Below are positions 20,039-28,946 of a DNA stretch of 64,000 bases, piece by piece. Source of the DNA: Anaerolineae bacterium. Lineage in GTDB: Bacteria > Chloroflexota > Anaerolineae > Promineifilales > Promineifilaceae. The stretch lies in assembly GCA_023384355.1 (NCBI GenBank), contig JAHDWL010000001.1:62001-126000 (forward strand), read 5' to 3'. The notes under the pieces were generated by a model. It was not told the origin of the DNA. It made no database searches and saw only the letters and a list, made by a program, of their open reading frames with translations. The first letter of the stretch is position 1. The number at the start of each line of letters is the position of its first letter. Both the position numbers and the translations under genes were made by a program.

Positions 20039-20632
20039 TTACAGCAGAACTACCAACAGGAACAGAACGAACAGGATTAATAATAGCAACAGGGTGTAGG
20101 GCGATTGCGTCAGAACCGGAATCGGTAAATTATCGATTATAGGTGCAAGTTCAGGCGCGGGTCGCACGATTCGGGTCGGGTCAAACGGGTAGGGAATATC
20201 GGGGGTATAGCGCACCCAATCGTTCGCGGCAACGATCTTGAACTCAAGAAACGACCAGATCGAGCCGACGATGAGCCAGCCGTTGATCCCGCCGACGAAA
20301 AGCCCCAGCAACTTTTCCTGCAGATTGTCGCGCCGGTTCAGGCGGTCTCCGACCCGGCTGCTTGCCAGGGTCGGCCCCTGGTAGCCGATGAAGGCCAGCA
20401 AGATCAAAACGCCTGACATCAGGAAAAATTCCCAACGACGAACTTCCGGTGGAGGGGTGCCTGTGTTGTCCCAACCGATGAACTTAAACATCGGGGCCAT
20501 GAGTTGATTGATTGTGAACAGGGCCAGAATGACCGAGGCCGTGACCACGATCTCTTTTGTCCAACCGCGCATCATGCCAACAATGGCGAACAGAATAACC
20601 AATCCCCAAAATGCCGTGGTTAAACTCAGCAT
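20039..20632 (-). CDS. CvpA-like membrane protein inserted between murG and murC
   Basis: 197 residues with about five membrane helices: residues 5-20, 28-45, 70-85, 105-125 and a very hydrophobic Leu-rich C-terminus. The start LTTAFWGLVILFAIVGMMRGWTKEIV is the CvpA pattern of an N-terminal helix followed by a Gly-(W/F)-x-(K/R)-(G/E) turn. CvpA-family proteins occur in colicin V production and envelope homeostasis; the biochemical role is unclear. The ATG overlaps the murG stop by 1 nt and the gene ends 7 nt before murC, so it is surely part of the division operon. The family assignment is moderate. Confidence 0.7.
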   Translation of the reverse strand: MLSLTTAFWGLVILFAIVGMMRGWTKEIVVTASVILALFTINQLMAPMFKFIGWDNTGTPPPEVRRWEFFLMSGVLILLAFIGYQGPTLASSRVGDRLNRRDNLQEKLLGLFVGGINGWLIVGSIWSFLEFKIVAANDWVRYTPDIPYPFDPTRIVRPAPELAPIIDNLPIPVLTQSPYTLLLLLILFVLFLLVVLL

Positions 20633-21774
20633 TATCCAACCTCCTTTGCGAGAGACGGGCTTGTCTTGTCCGGGTCGACCACTGACAGGATGACTTGTGC
20701 CAGATCAGCCGTTGCGGTCGGCTTGTCGAGCGCTGCTGCCGCAGTTGCCATTTGAGCCAGTTTCTCGCGGTCGAACAGAAGATTTCTCACAGTCGGTAAA
20801 AGTTCCTCAGCCAGGGTCTCATCCGTCAATTGGACGGCCGCGCCGTGGTCGGTCAGGTAGTCAGCGTTGACCTTTTGATAGCGCCAGGCGAAGGTGAGCG
20901 GGACAAGAATGGCCGGCAAGCCAAAAGCGGGACATTCGCCCAGCATACTGGCTCCGGCGCGGGCCAGCACGAGGTCGGCCGCCCGGAACGCAGCCCCCAT
21001 CTCGTCATGAAGATAGGGGTAGGGGCGATAATAATCGCGCAAGCCGGTAGGTAGCGTTGCCGCGTTAGCCTCGACTTCCGGCCACGTCAGCGTGCCACTG
21101 ACATGAATGATTTGAGCCTCGGTCAGCAATTCGGGCAGGACGGCCATTAGCGCGCGGTTGATGTTGCGCGCGCCGCGACTGCCGCCGAATACGAACAGTG
21201 TCGGGCGACCGGGGGCCAGGTCGAACATGCCCAACGCATTTTCTCTGGATAGCGACCGCGCGGCCCGAATCTCGGCGCGCACGGGGTAGCCGGTGACTAC
21301 CATCTTGTCGGCGGGTACGAAGGCGCGCGAGCCGTCAGTCGTGCAGGCGACCCTTTGCGCCATAGGCAAAGCGATCCTGATGGAACTGCCCGGCTCGACA
21401 TCGGGCAGATAGATGACGATAGGAACCCCGCGACGACGCGTGGCCAGTGCGACAGGCGCGGCCACATAGCCGCCGGTCATAAACATGACATCGGGCTGGA
21501 AGCGACGCAGATGAGCGGAAGCCGCGGTGTAGCCGCGCGCCAGTTTCATGGCGTTTTTTGCCCGCGTGACCATGGGTACGCCGACAATAGGCCCGCCGGA
21601 GATCGTCTCCAGCCGCAATCCCGCTCGTGGTACCAACGTTTCTTCCATCTCGCCCTTCGTGCCGATCCACAACAGCGCTTCGTTGCCGATTCCGAGAGCC
21701 TTTAGCTCCGTCACGACCGCCAGCGCCGGATAGATGCCGCCACCTGTTCCACCGGCACAAACCAAAACCCGCAT
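20632..21774 (-). CDS. murG: UDP-N-acetylglucosamine--lipid I GlcNAc transferase
   Basis: GT-B glycosyltransferase that converts lipid I to lipid II at the inner face of the membrane; 380 residues. The acceptor-side loop CAGGTGGGIYPALAVV is at the N-terminus, and MFMTGGYVAAPVALAT corresponds to the second glycine loop. Donor-site elements FVFGGSRGARNINRAL and LVLARAGASMLGECPAFGLPAILVPLTFA are all present. It is 3 nt from the ftsW stop. Confidence 0.95.
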   Translation of the reverse strand: MRVLVCAGGTGGGIYPALAVVTELKALGIGNEALLWIGTKGEMEETLVPRAGLRLETISGGPIVGVPMVTRAKNAMKLARGYTAASAHLRRFQPDVMFMTGGYVAAPVALATRRRGVPIVIYLPDVEPGSSIRIALPMAQRVACTTDGSRAFVPADKMVVTGYPVRAEIRAARSLSRENALGMFDLAPGRPTLFVFGGSRGARNINRALMAVLPELLTEAQIIHVSGTLTWPEVEANAATLPTGLRDYYRPYPYLHDEMGAAFRAADLVLARAGASMLGECPAFGLPAILVPLTFAWRYQKVNADYLTDHGAAVQLTDETLAEELLPTVRNLLFDREKLAQMATAAAALDKPTATADLAQVILSVVDPDKTSPSLAKEVG

Positions 21775-21777
21775 AGA

Positions 21778-22959
21778 TTAATCCTGCCGGTTGCTGACCG
21801 GCTGGCGACGGTTTGGTTGGCGGCCGCCAACCCCGTCGCGCGAAATATTAAGCAGGATGCCGATGCCCACAAGAGTCATCAGCATCGACGAGCCGCCATA
21901 GCTTAGAAACGGCATCGGCATTCCGGTGAAGGGAATGATGGCCGTGATGACGGCGATATTGATGAGCGCCTGGTAGCCGATCCAGGCCGTGATGCCGACG
22001 GCCAGCAGAAAGCCGAACGGGTCACGGGCGTGGTTGGCCACTCGAAACCCGCGCCAGATCAAGAAGCCGAACAGCAGGATGACACCCACGGAACCCACCA
22101 ATCCCGTTTCCTCGCCCAGAATAGCGAATACGCCGTCCGTGTGCGCCAGGGGAAGAGGGCCGAATTTCTGGTTGCCCTGACCCAACCCGACGCCCCAAAA
22201 GCCTCCATTAGCCAGGGCAGCGAGCGTTTGCCGCACCTGATAGCCGGCCTGCAACGGATCTCGAACGGCGATCAGGTAATCATCCACGCGTTGCGAGGCG
22301 TGGGGCAATACGAGCATCATAATTACCACGCCTGCTGCTGCGAAGGCTCCAGCCACAAGAAGCTGTTTAAGGTCTGCGCCGGCCACAAAGAAGAGTGTGA
22401 AATTGATAATCAGGATCAGACTGGCCGCGCTCAGCGCCGGCTGGGCGACGATTAGGCCAAAGATGACGCCACAGATAATACCGAAAGGTATCAGCCCGAA
22501 TTTCATCTCGCGTATACGGTCACCCTTCGAAGACAGCCAATGCGAGACGTAGATTATCGATGCCAGCTTGGCCAGTTCAGACGGTTGATAGGAGCCATCG
22601 GAGAGTGTGCGCACCGCGCCATACGCGTCCATCTGGCCGAAAAGGTTCATCAGAAAGAGAACAATGCAGGTGAATGCAATTAGTGGAACTGAAATATAGG
22701 TCAAAGCGTGATAGTCAAACTGCATGATCACGACGATCACCCCGATACCCAGAGCCATTGCCGTCATCTGGCGTGTGACATAATAGACCGGGTTGTCCTT
22801 AAATCGGTCACCCAGATCGAATGTCGTGCTGTAGACCATCAAAAAACCGATGACGAGAAGAGCGGCCGCGGCCAGCAGGAACCAGTAATCGAAAGCCAGT
22901 TTATTGTGACCGGCCCAGATTGATACACCTCGTTTTCTGACGACATTGATCGCTGCCAT
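21778..22959 (-). CDS. ftsW: SEDS peptidoglycan polymerase FtsW
   Basis: Integral membrane protein of 393 residues with about ten helices. SEDS motifs: GAVRTLSDGSYQPSELAKLASIIYVS, where the usual RW(I/L) reads RTL, NQKFGPLPLAHTDGVFAILGEETGLVGS, and GMPMPFLSYGGSSML at the C-terminal end. FtsW polymerises septal glycan with its partner class B PBP, here the ftsI gene of the same cluster. Located between murD and murG as in many bacteria. Confidence 0.95.
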   Translation of the reverse strand: MAAINVVRKRGVSIWAGHNKLAFDYWFLLAAAALLVIGFLMVYSTTFDLGDRFKDNPVYYVTRQMTAMALGIGVIVVIMQFDYHALTYISVPLIAFTCIVLFLMNLFGQMDAYGAVRTLSDGSYQPSELAKLASIIYVSHWLSSKGDRIREMKFGLIPFGIICGVIFGLIVAQPALSAASLILIINFTLFFVAGADLKQLLVAGAFAAAGVVIMMLVLPHASQRVDDYLIAVRDPLQAGYQVRQTLAALANGGFWGVGLGQGNQKFGPLPLAHTDGVFAILGEETGLVGSVGVILLFGFLIWRGFRVANHARDPFGFLLAVGITAWIGYQALINIAVITAIIPFTGMPMPFLSYGGSSMLMTLVGIGILLNISRDGVGGRQPNRRQPVSNRQD

Positions 22960-22976
22960 TTCGTCACTATCTCCTT

Positions 22977-24338
22977 CTATTCCAGTTCCCTGACCAGCAA
23001 CCGGAAGTGCTCGCCACGCTCAACAAAATCGCTATATCCGTCAAAACTGGTGCCGCCCGGTGACAGTAGCACGACGTCTCCCTCAACGGCCTTTTCATGG
23101 GCTGTCGATACTGCTTCAGCCAGGGTGTCGACTCGCGTCAAGGGCACACGATTATCGAGCCGTCGAGCCAGCATGGGCGCCAGTTCACCGAAAAGCACCA
23201 CGAACTTGGCTCGTTGGGCAACCTGCCGCGCCCAGCCGTCCCAGATCATGTCCTTGTCACGGCCGCCGGCCAAAAGGATCATCGGTTCATCGAAAGCGGC
23301 CAGAGCTGCCAGCGCCCGTTCCGGCGCCGTGGCGATTGAATCATTGACGTACTGAACCCCGTTAAGGCGTCGCACGACTTCCAACCGATGGGGCACGCCG
23401 TCGAACATGCGGATTCCTTCAACGATCGCTTCGCGCGGGATGCCGGCTGAGTCCGCCAGAGTCACAGCGGCTAAAACGTTAAGAACATTGTGTGATCCAA
23501 TCAGCCTGCTGACAGACACAGCGCATAGCTGCTCTTGATTGCCGTCGTTGGCCAACCATATGTAACCATCGCGCACGAATGCGCCGTCATTGATTGGCTG
23601 GCGAGCGCTGAACTGCCGGAGCCGACCACGAACTGTTGCCTGCATTTCGCGTGAACCATCATCGTCAGCAGCGAGCACGGCAATATCCCCTGCTTTTTGG
23701 TGGCGAAGGATGTTGCTCTTTGCGCCAGCATAGCGCATCATCGTCTTATGCCGGTCCAGATGGTTAGGTGTGATGTTCAGGATTGCTGCCACCTGAGGGC
23801 TGCAATCGTGCCATAGCTCAAGCTGGAAACTGGAAAGTTCCATCACTACCAGGTCCGCGGCCGATATATCCGGGAGATCAGCGACTAATGGGCGGCCGAT
23901 GTTGCCGCCGATCCACGTGCGTCGCGTGGATTTTTGACCCATCTGGCCCACCAGGGCTGTTGTGGTGGTTTTTCCGGCTGAGCCGGTGATGCCGATGACG
24001 GGAGCCGGCGAGCGGTGCATGAACTCCAGCGAATCGTTGGTCAGCGGGATATCTCGCGCCTGGGCCTCGACGACGAGTGGCAGTTCGGTCGATATGCCGC
24101 CACTAAGTGCGAGGATGTCGCACTCGTCCAGCAGGCTGAAAGGATGATCGCCCAATACATACCGGAGACGGTCGACGGGAAGGTCAGCCAGCGAGTCAAT
24201 CGCCGCTGTCAGCTTTCCGGCCGGGCGCATGTCGGATAGGGTCACGGCCGCCCCGGCATTCACGGCGAAACGCGCCAGAGCCGTCCCCTGGCGGGCCATT
24301 CCGAGTATCACCAGTCGCTTGCCGTTTAATGCGTCCAT
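22977..24338 (-). CDS. murD: UDP-N-acetylmuramoyl-L-alanine--D-glutamate ligase
   Basis: Mur ligase adding D-Glu; 453 residues. Motifs: LVILGMARQGTALARFAV at the N-terminus, P-loop VIGITGSAGKTTTTALVG near residue 112, LNITPNHLDRHKTM, and the C-terminal YVNDSIATAPERALAAL (the ND-S-xAT-xP pattern of MurD) and LLAGGRDKDMIWDGWA. It ends with SPGGTSFDGYSDFVERGEHF, typical of MurD. Confidence 0.96.
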   Translation of the reverse strand: MDALNGKRLVILGMARQGTALARFAVNAGAAVTLSDMRPAGKLTAAIDSLADLPVDRLRYVLGDHPFSLLDECDILALSGGISTELPLVVEAQARDIPLTNDSLEFMHRSPAPVIGITGSAGKTTTTALVGQMGQKSTRRTWIGGNIGRPLVADLPDISAADLVVMELSSFQLELWHDCSPQVAAILNITPNHLDRHKTMMRYAGAKSNILRHQKAGDIAVLAADDDGSREMQATVRGRLRQFSARQPINDGAFVRDGYIWLANDGNQEQLCAVSVSRLIGSHNVLNVLAAVTLADSAGIPREAIVEGIRMFDGVPHRLEVVRRLNGVQYVNDSIATAPERALAALAAFDEPMILLAGGRDKDMIWDGWARQVAQRAKFVVLFGELAPMLARRLDNRVPLTRVDTLAEAVSTAHEKAVEGDVVLLSPGGTSFDGYSDFVERGEHFRLLVRELE

Positions 24339-24348
24339 AAGTATCTAA

Positions 24349-25335
24349 TCACACCAAAGCCAAAGCGATGCCGATCATCGCCGTCAGCATGGCGATCAGC
24401 CACCATCGCTGGACGATCTGGGTCTCGCTCCAACCGATCAGCTCAAAGTGATGGTGGAGCGGGGCCATCTTGAACAGACGCTTGCCGCCGGTTGCCCTGA
24501 AGTAGAGTACCTGCAGGGTTGAGGATAGCTCGGTGGCCACCGGAATCGTGATGACGATGGGAAAAATCAGCCATTGGTTGGTCATCAAGGCCAGGACACC
24601 CAGCGAGGCGCCCAGTGCTTGCGATCCTACATCGCCCATGAACATCTGCGCCGGCTTGGCGTTGTACCACAGGAATCCGAAGGTCGCACCAATCACGATG
24701 AAACTGAAGACGACCAGGAACTGTTGATCCTGCAGGAAGGCGATGACGCCATAGGCGACGAAGGCCGTGGCCGAGATGAGGCCGGCCAGCCCGTCAAGGC
24801 CATCAGTCAAATTCACGGCGTTGGCGGACCCCGTGATGAGAATGATGGCGGCAGGGATGTAGAGTAGGCCGATATCTACCAAAAAGGGAACCGTCGGCAC
24901 GGCGATCCAGCCGTGCCGATCGTTCACCAGCCAATATAAAAGAACGGCGGCCACCAGTGAGATGGTCAGCTGTATCATCAGCTTCATACGCGCACGCATG
25001 CCTTCGCCCGGTCGCAGGCGGAACCCCTGGTAGTCGTCGATACCTCCGAGGATAGAGTAGGCTACCATGACGCCCAGGGGAATGACCACGCTTTCGGCAG
25101 TTTCCAGCGCTTGCACAATTTGCACGATACTAACCATCAAACTGACCACTAAAGTCCAACCAACGATTAATATTCCTCCCATTGCCGGCGTGCCCATTTT
25201 GGCGGCGTGGGTTGCCGGACCATCGATGCGGATATTTTTGCCCAGCCGGAGACGGCGCATGATCTCGATCAGCGGCCCGCCCCAGATAACTGACAGCAGG
25301 AAGGTGGCGGCGGCGACAGTCATTGCCCAACCCAT
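24349..25335 (-). CDS. mraY: Phospho-N-acetylmuramoyl-pentapeptide-transferase
   Basis: MraY transfers phospho-MurNAc-pentapeptide to undecaprenyl phosphate, making lipid I. 328 residues, about ten helices. Diagnostic motifs are KMGTPAMGGILI, the aspartates in GGIDDYQGFR, NAVNLTDGLDGLAG, and the HHH segment MAPLHHHFELIGWSE. The start codon overlaps the murF stop (TAATG, 1 nt). The family's usual PTM-GG motif reads PAMGG here, a conservative variation. Confidence 0.96.
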   Translation of the reverse strand: MGWAMTVAAATFLLSVIWGGPLIEIMRRLRLGKNIRIDGPATHAAKMGTPAMGGILIVGWTLVVSLMVSIVQIVQALETAESVVIPLGVMVAYSILGGIDDYQGFRLRPGEGMRARMKLMIQLTISLVAAVLLYWLVNDRHGWIAVPTVPFLVDIGLLYIPAAIILITGSANAVNLTDGLDGLAGLISATAFVAYGVIAFLQDQQFLVVFSFIVIGATFGFLWYNAKPAQMFMGDVGSQALGASLGVLALMTNQWLIFPIVITIPVATELSSTLQVLYFRATGGKRLFKMAPLHHHFELIGWSETQIVQRWWLIAMLTAMIGIALALV

Positions 25336-26759
25336 TAATCCAGCCTCCCCAGAGCGGTTACAATCCGATCCATTTTCATGCCCAACGACCCTTTGATGAG
25401 GATTACGTCGCCGGGATTCACCAGTTCTTCGAGTAACGGGACTGCTTCCGGCGCGTCGCCCACCGCCCTGACACGATTGGCGGCCAGACCGGCCCCAACC
25501 GCTTCGCGGGCGATGGTCTCGGCGCGCCGGCCGACGGTAATGAGCAAGTCTGCTACGTCGGCTACCCGCCGGCCAACAACCTGATGACTGTGATGTTCAG
25601 CGTCGCCAAGCTCCAGCATGTCGCCCAGGACGGCGATGTGGCGGCCATCGAGGTCCTCCAGCAGGTTCAATGCCGCGAGAGCCGAATCGGGACTGGAATT
25701 ATAGGTGTCGTCGATTAGCAGCGACCCGCGCGGGCCGGGGATAACTACCAGCCGCAACTGTGATGACATCGATCCGAGACCGGCAATAATCTCTTCCCAA
25801 CCCAGGCCTTCGATCAGGCCAACTGCTGCCGCTCGCAGAGCTGTATGCACGCTGTGACGCCCAAGCAGAGGCACACGAACCGAAAGCGCCTCCTCGCGAT
25901 GGTGCAGTGTTAACCGCACACCATCGAGGCCCATCGACTCAATCTGATCGGCCCAGAGGTCGGCGTTGCTATCCAGCCCGTAGGTAAAGACGCTCGCCTT
26001 CGTGAAGGGCGCCATATCCATGACTCGCGGATCGTCCATGTTAAGCACGGCCGTGCCGTCTTCGGGCAGGGCGGTGACCAGCTCACGCTTGGCGTTGGCA
26101 ATGGCCTCCATGGAGCCGAGTCGCTCCAGATGTACCGGTCCGATGATGGTCACGACGCCGATAACTGGTCGGGCAAGATCACATAGCAAGTCAATCTCGC
26201 CCAGGGCGTACATTCCCATTTCAATTACGGCCCGCTCGTGGTAGGGTCGCAGGTTCAGCAGGGTCAAAGGGACCCCGATCTCGTTGTTTTGATTGCCCTC
26301 TGATTTCAGTGTGCGGAAGCGCTGCGAAAGGACTGCGGCGGTCAATTCTTTCGTGGAAGTCTTGCCGACGCTGCCGGTGATGCCGATGATGCGCACATCG
26401 AACCGCGATCGCCAGGCGCCGGCAATTCGCTGTAAGGCAGTCAGGGTATTCTCAACGATGATACATACAGGCAGCCGGTTCGGCGTCATTACCTGACCCA
26501 CACGCGTGTCGATGTGTGCCCACTCGCCGGTCGTCGGCAGGTGCTCTACCAGCGCGACGATCGCCCCGCGCGCGAAGGCGTCGGCCACATAATCATGACC
26601 ATCGACATTTTCGCCGCGGAAGGCGATGAAAGCGCTGCCGGGGAGGGCCTCGCGGCTATCCACGACAAAAGACGAAACGGCCGGTTCCACCTGGGTCGGC
26701 CGATAGTCGGTTAACGCTTCCAGAATGTGGCCCAGCGTAGGGCCGGTGTCATGTATCAT
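25335..26759 (-). CDS. murF: UDP-N-acetylmuramoyl-tripeptide--D-alanyl-D-alanine ligase
   Basis: Mur ligase adding the D-Ala-D-Ala dipeptide to the UDP-MurNAc tripeptide; 474 residues. P-loop IGITGSVGKTSTKELTAAVL near residue 125, EGNQNNEIGVPLTLL, the MEMG-type motif VIEMGMYALGEI and LLIDDTYNSSPDSALAALNLL are MurF hallmarks (YN-x-P). It directly follows ftsI (7-nt gap). No murE lies between ftsI and murF, where it is commonly found. Confidence 0.96.
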   Translation of the reverse strand: MIHDTGPTLGHILEALTDYRPTQVEPAVSSFVVDSREALPGSAFIAFRGENVDGHDYVADAFARGAIVALVEHLPTTGEWAHIDTRVGQVMTPNRLPVCIIVENTLTALQRIAGAWRSRFDVRIIGITGSVGKTSTKELTAAVLSQRFRTLKSEGNQNNEIGVPLTLLNLRPYHERAVIEMGMYALGEIDLLCDLARPVIGVVTIIGPVHLERLGSMEAIANAKRELVTALPEDGTAVLNMDDPRVMDMAPFTKASVFTYGLDSNADLWADQIESMGLDGVRLTLHHREEALSVRVPLLGRHSVHTALRAAAVGLIEGLGWEEIIAGLGSMSSQLRLVVIPGPRGSLLIDDTYNSSPDSALAALNLLEDLDGRHIAVLGDMLELGDAEHHSHQVVGRRVADVADLLITVGRRAETIAREAVGAGLAANRVRAVGDAPEAVPLLEELVNPGDVILIKGSLGMKMDRIVTALGRLD

Positions 26760-26766
26760 GTTTCGG

Positions 26767-28464
26767 CTATCCGCCGCCTCTCGCGGCGTCGATGTCTGCC
26801 TGCAACCGGACAGCGTCCGGTGGAATATCCAGCAGCACCACCAGTTCCTTTGCCAATTTTGAGAATACCGGTGCGGCGGTCATGGATCCCCATGGCGCGC
26901 TCTTTGGCCTGTCGAGCTTCACAAAGACGATAATTTCAGGGTCATCAGCGGGAAGCCAGCCGATGAAGGAACCGATTACATCCGTGGGATGATAGCCGAA
27001 CGGTTCGGCGATCTGAGCGGTACCCGTTTTTCCGGCCACTGTATACCCATCAACGAGTGCTTCCTGAACTTCAGCCTGAACGGCGATGGTTGCCATAGCC
27101 GTCATTTGAGCGGCAGTGTTCGGGCTTACTACCTGACCGACGGGTACGGGTTCATGGACCTCTACCCCGTTCTCATTATGGATTTCAGCCACAACATAGG
27201 GTTGCATGAGAAGGCCTTTATTGGCCAGGGCCGATACCGAGGAGATCATTTGCAAAGGGGTGACGGCCAGCGCCTGTCCGTAAGAGTTGGTGGCCAGGAA
27301 GGACTCTTGCCACTCCTCACTGCCGGGCAAGGGCATCAGGCCGCCGGCCTCGCTCATGATGTCGATATTGGTCGGATGGCCGAAGCCGAACCGCTGGAAA
27401 TAATCATAAAATGTTGTTGGTCCCATCCAGGTGGCGATAGTGGCCGCGCCGACATTGAGAGATCGCGCCAGGAGTGTTGTCATGTCCACGACCCCGTGCG
27501 CGCCACGGTCCCAGTTATAGGAAATATGACCACCGACTTCTATGGCGCCCGTGTCGTTATAGGTGGTTTCCGGCTTCACGGTACCGGAATCGAGGGCGGC
27601 CGCCATTGTGATCAGTTTCATGACTGAACCAGGCTCATAGACGGCGCTGACCAGTGGATTGAAAGTAGCGCCATCCTCCAGGTCGTAAAACTCATTGGGG
27701 GAATAGCAAGGCTCGGCGGCCATAGCCAACAGTGCGCCTGTTCGCGGATCCATCACGATGATTGAGCCGCTGACTGCCCCATGCTCGACCAAAGCCTGCT
27801 TTAGATGTTGCTCGACGACATACTGAACGCTGCGATCGATGGTCAATACCAGATCAGACCCCTCGCGAGCAATGACCGGGGTCTGCTCTCGCAATGGGGA
27901 GATGGCGACGGTCGCGCTGGCGGGCTGGCCGGCCAATATATCCTGATACTTGCCCTCGACACCGGCGCTGCCTTCATTGTCGAAGTTAACAAAGCCGAGA
28001 ACGTGGCACATCAAACTGTCCTGGGGGTAGAACCGACGCGGTAACGGCTCAAGCTGGACCTCATCAGCGTATTCGATCTTCCGGATGGCGTCGGCCACGT
28101 CTGATGAGACTCGCTTGGCCAATACCACGTACATATCAGGCGACTCCATGTCATACAGGAGCTGGCTGCGCGGGATCTGCAGGATGGGGGCCAGCGAATT
28201 CGCCAGCTCTTCAGGATCCGTCAGGATACTGGGCGAGATAGCCACGCGATAATCCCAACGGTCAACAGCGAGAATCGATCCGTTGCGGTCGTAGATTACG
28301 CCGCGCTCCGGTTGGTCGGTGACCGGCAGATCGGTGATCAGGATTTCCTTGAAATCCTCCCCCTGTGTAAGCTGGAAGGCGAACAGGCGGCCGACGATCA
28401 CCAGGAACGCAAAGCCCATGATTAGCGCCACAACCCACATGCGCCGGAGCTGACTAGCGCTCAT
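26767..28464 (-). CDS. ftsI: Septal transpeptidase (class B penicillin-binding protein)
   Basis: 565 residues. N-terminal anchor VVALIMGFAFLVIVGRLFAF, then the PBP dimerization domain (RGVIYDRNGSILAVD). The transpeptidase domain has the SxxK motif at EPGSVMKLI, SLN at ARSLNVGAA and the KTG box at VAGKTGTAQ. No PASTA domain follows. It crosslinks septal peptidoglycan in the extracytoplasmic space with FtsW. Its start overlaps the FtsL-like gene by 11 bp. Confidence 0.95.
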   Translation of the reverse strand: MSASQLRRMWVVALIMGFAFLVIVGRLFAFQLTQGEDFKEILITDLPVTDQPERGVIYDRNGSILAVDRWDYRVAISPSILTDPEELANSLAPILQIPRSQLLYDMESPDMYVVLAKRVSSDVADAIRKIEYADEVQLEPLPRRFYPQDSLMCHVLGFVNFDNEGSAGVEGKYQDILAGQPASATVAISPLREQTPVIAREGSDLVLTIDRSVQYVVEQHLKQALVEHGAVSGSIIVMDPRTGALLAMAAEPCYSPNEFYDLEDGATFNPLVSAVYEPGSVMKLITMAAALDSGTVKPETTYNDTGAIEVGGHISYNWDRGAHGVVDMTTLLARSLNVGAATIATWMGPTTFYDYFQRFGFGHPTNIDIMSEAGGLMPLPGSEEWQESFLATNSYGQALAVTPLQMISSVSALANKGLLMQPYVVAEIHNENGVEVHEPVPVGQVVSPNTAAQMTAMATIAVQAEVQEALVDGYTVAGKTGTAQIAEPFGYHPTDVIGSFIGWLPADDPEIIVFVKLDRPKSAPWGSMTAAPVFSKLAKELVVLLDIPPDAVRLQADIDAARGGG

Positions 28465-28945
28465 CGATCTCTCCTCGGGTCAGGTCAATGCCCAAATCCT
28501 TGACGGCCAGAGAAATGGCCTCCCACACCGTTTCGGGAGGTTCAGGCAGCACGACGGGAATCTCTTCCTTCGGGTTCTCTGTCGCGGGTTCGCTGGGATA
28601 ATTTGGGATGGCGATATAGTCGATATCGCCCGGCGTGGAGGGGATAAAACCCAGCCTCACTGCCTCGGCATCCAACCGATCCAATGCCTGAGCTTCAGCG
28701 ATCAGGCGCTCCAGATCTGCATTTTGTCGCTTCAGCTCGTCCAGGTTAGCTTGTTCGCGCTGGACGCGACGGCCGATTGTGGCGATTTTGGAGGCCTGGT
28801 TAAGATAAATGACCCCCAAAAGCGCGCTGAGAATGATGATGACCGCCCAGCCGGCGGCCGCTTGGGCTCGGGTGAGCAAGCCAAGACGTCGCGCCAGCTC
28901 TCTGGTTTGTCGAGGACGTACTTTCTCCTCCGGCGTCGCCATCAT
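28454..28945 (-). CDS. ftsL: FtsL/DivIC-like septum formation protein
   Basis: A bitopic protein of 163 residues: basic N-terminus, one helix (AAGWAVIIILSALLGVIYL, about residues 31-49), then a coiled coil (RRVQREQANLDELKRQNADL, about 58-77) and a short Pro-rich tail. Size, topology and place between rsmH and ftsI are those of FtsL; sequence conservation in this family is low, so the assignment rests mainly on context. It starts 1 nt after the rsmH stop and overlaps ftsI. Confidence 0.8.
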   Translation of the reverse strand: MMATPEEKVRPRQTRELARRLGLLTRAQAAAGWAVIIILSALLGVIYLNQASKIATIGRRVQREQANLDELKRQNADLERLIAEAQALDRLDAEAVRLGFIPSTPGDIDYIAIPNYPSEPATENPKEEIPVVLPEPPETVWEAISLAVKDLGIDLTRGEIDER

Positions 28946-28946
28946 C

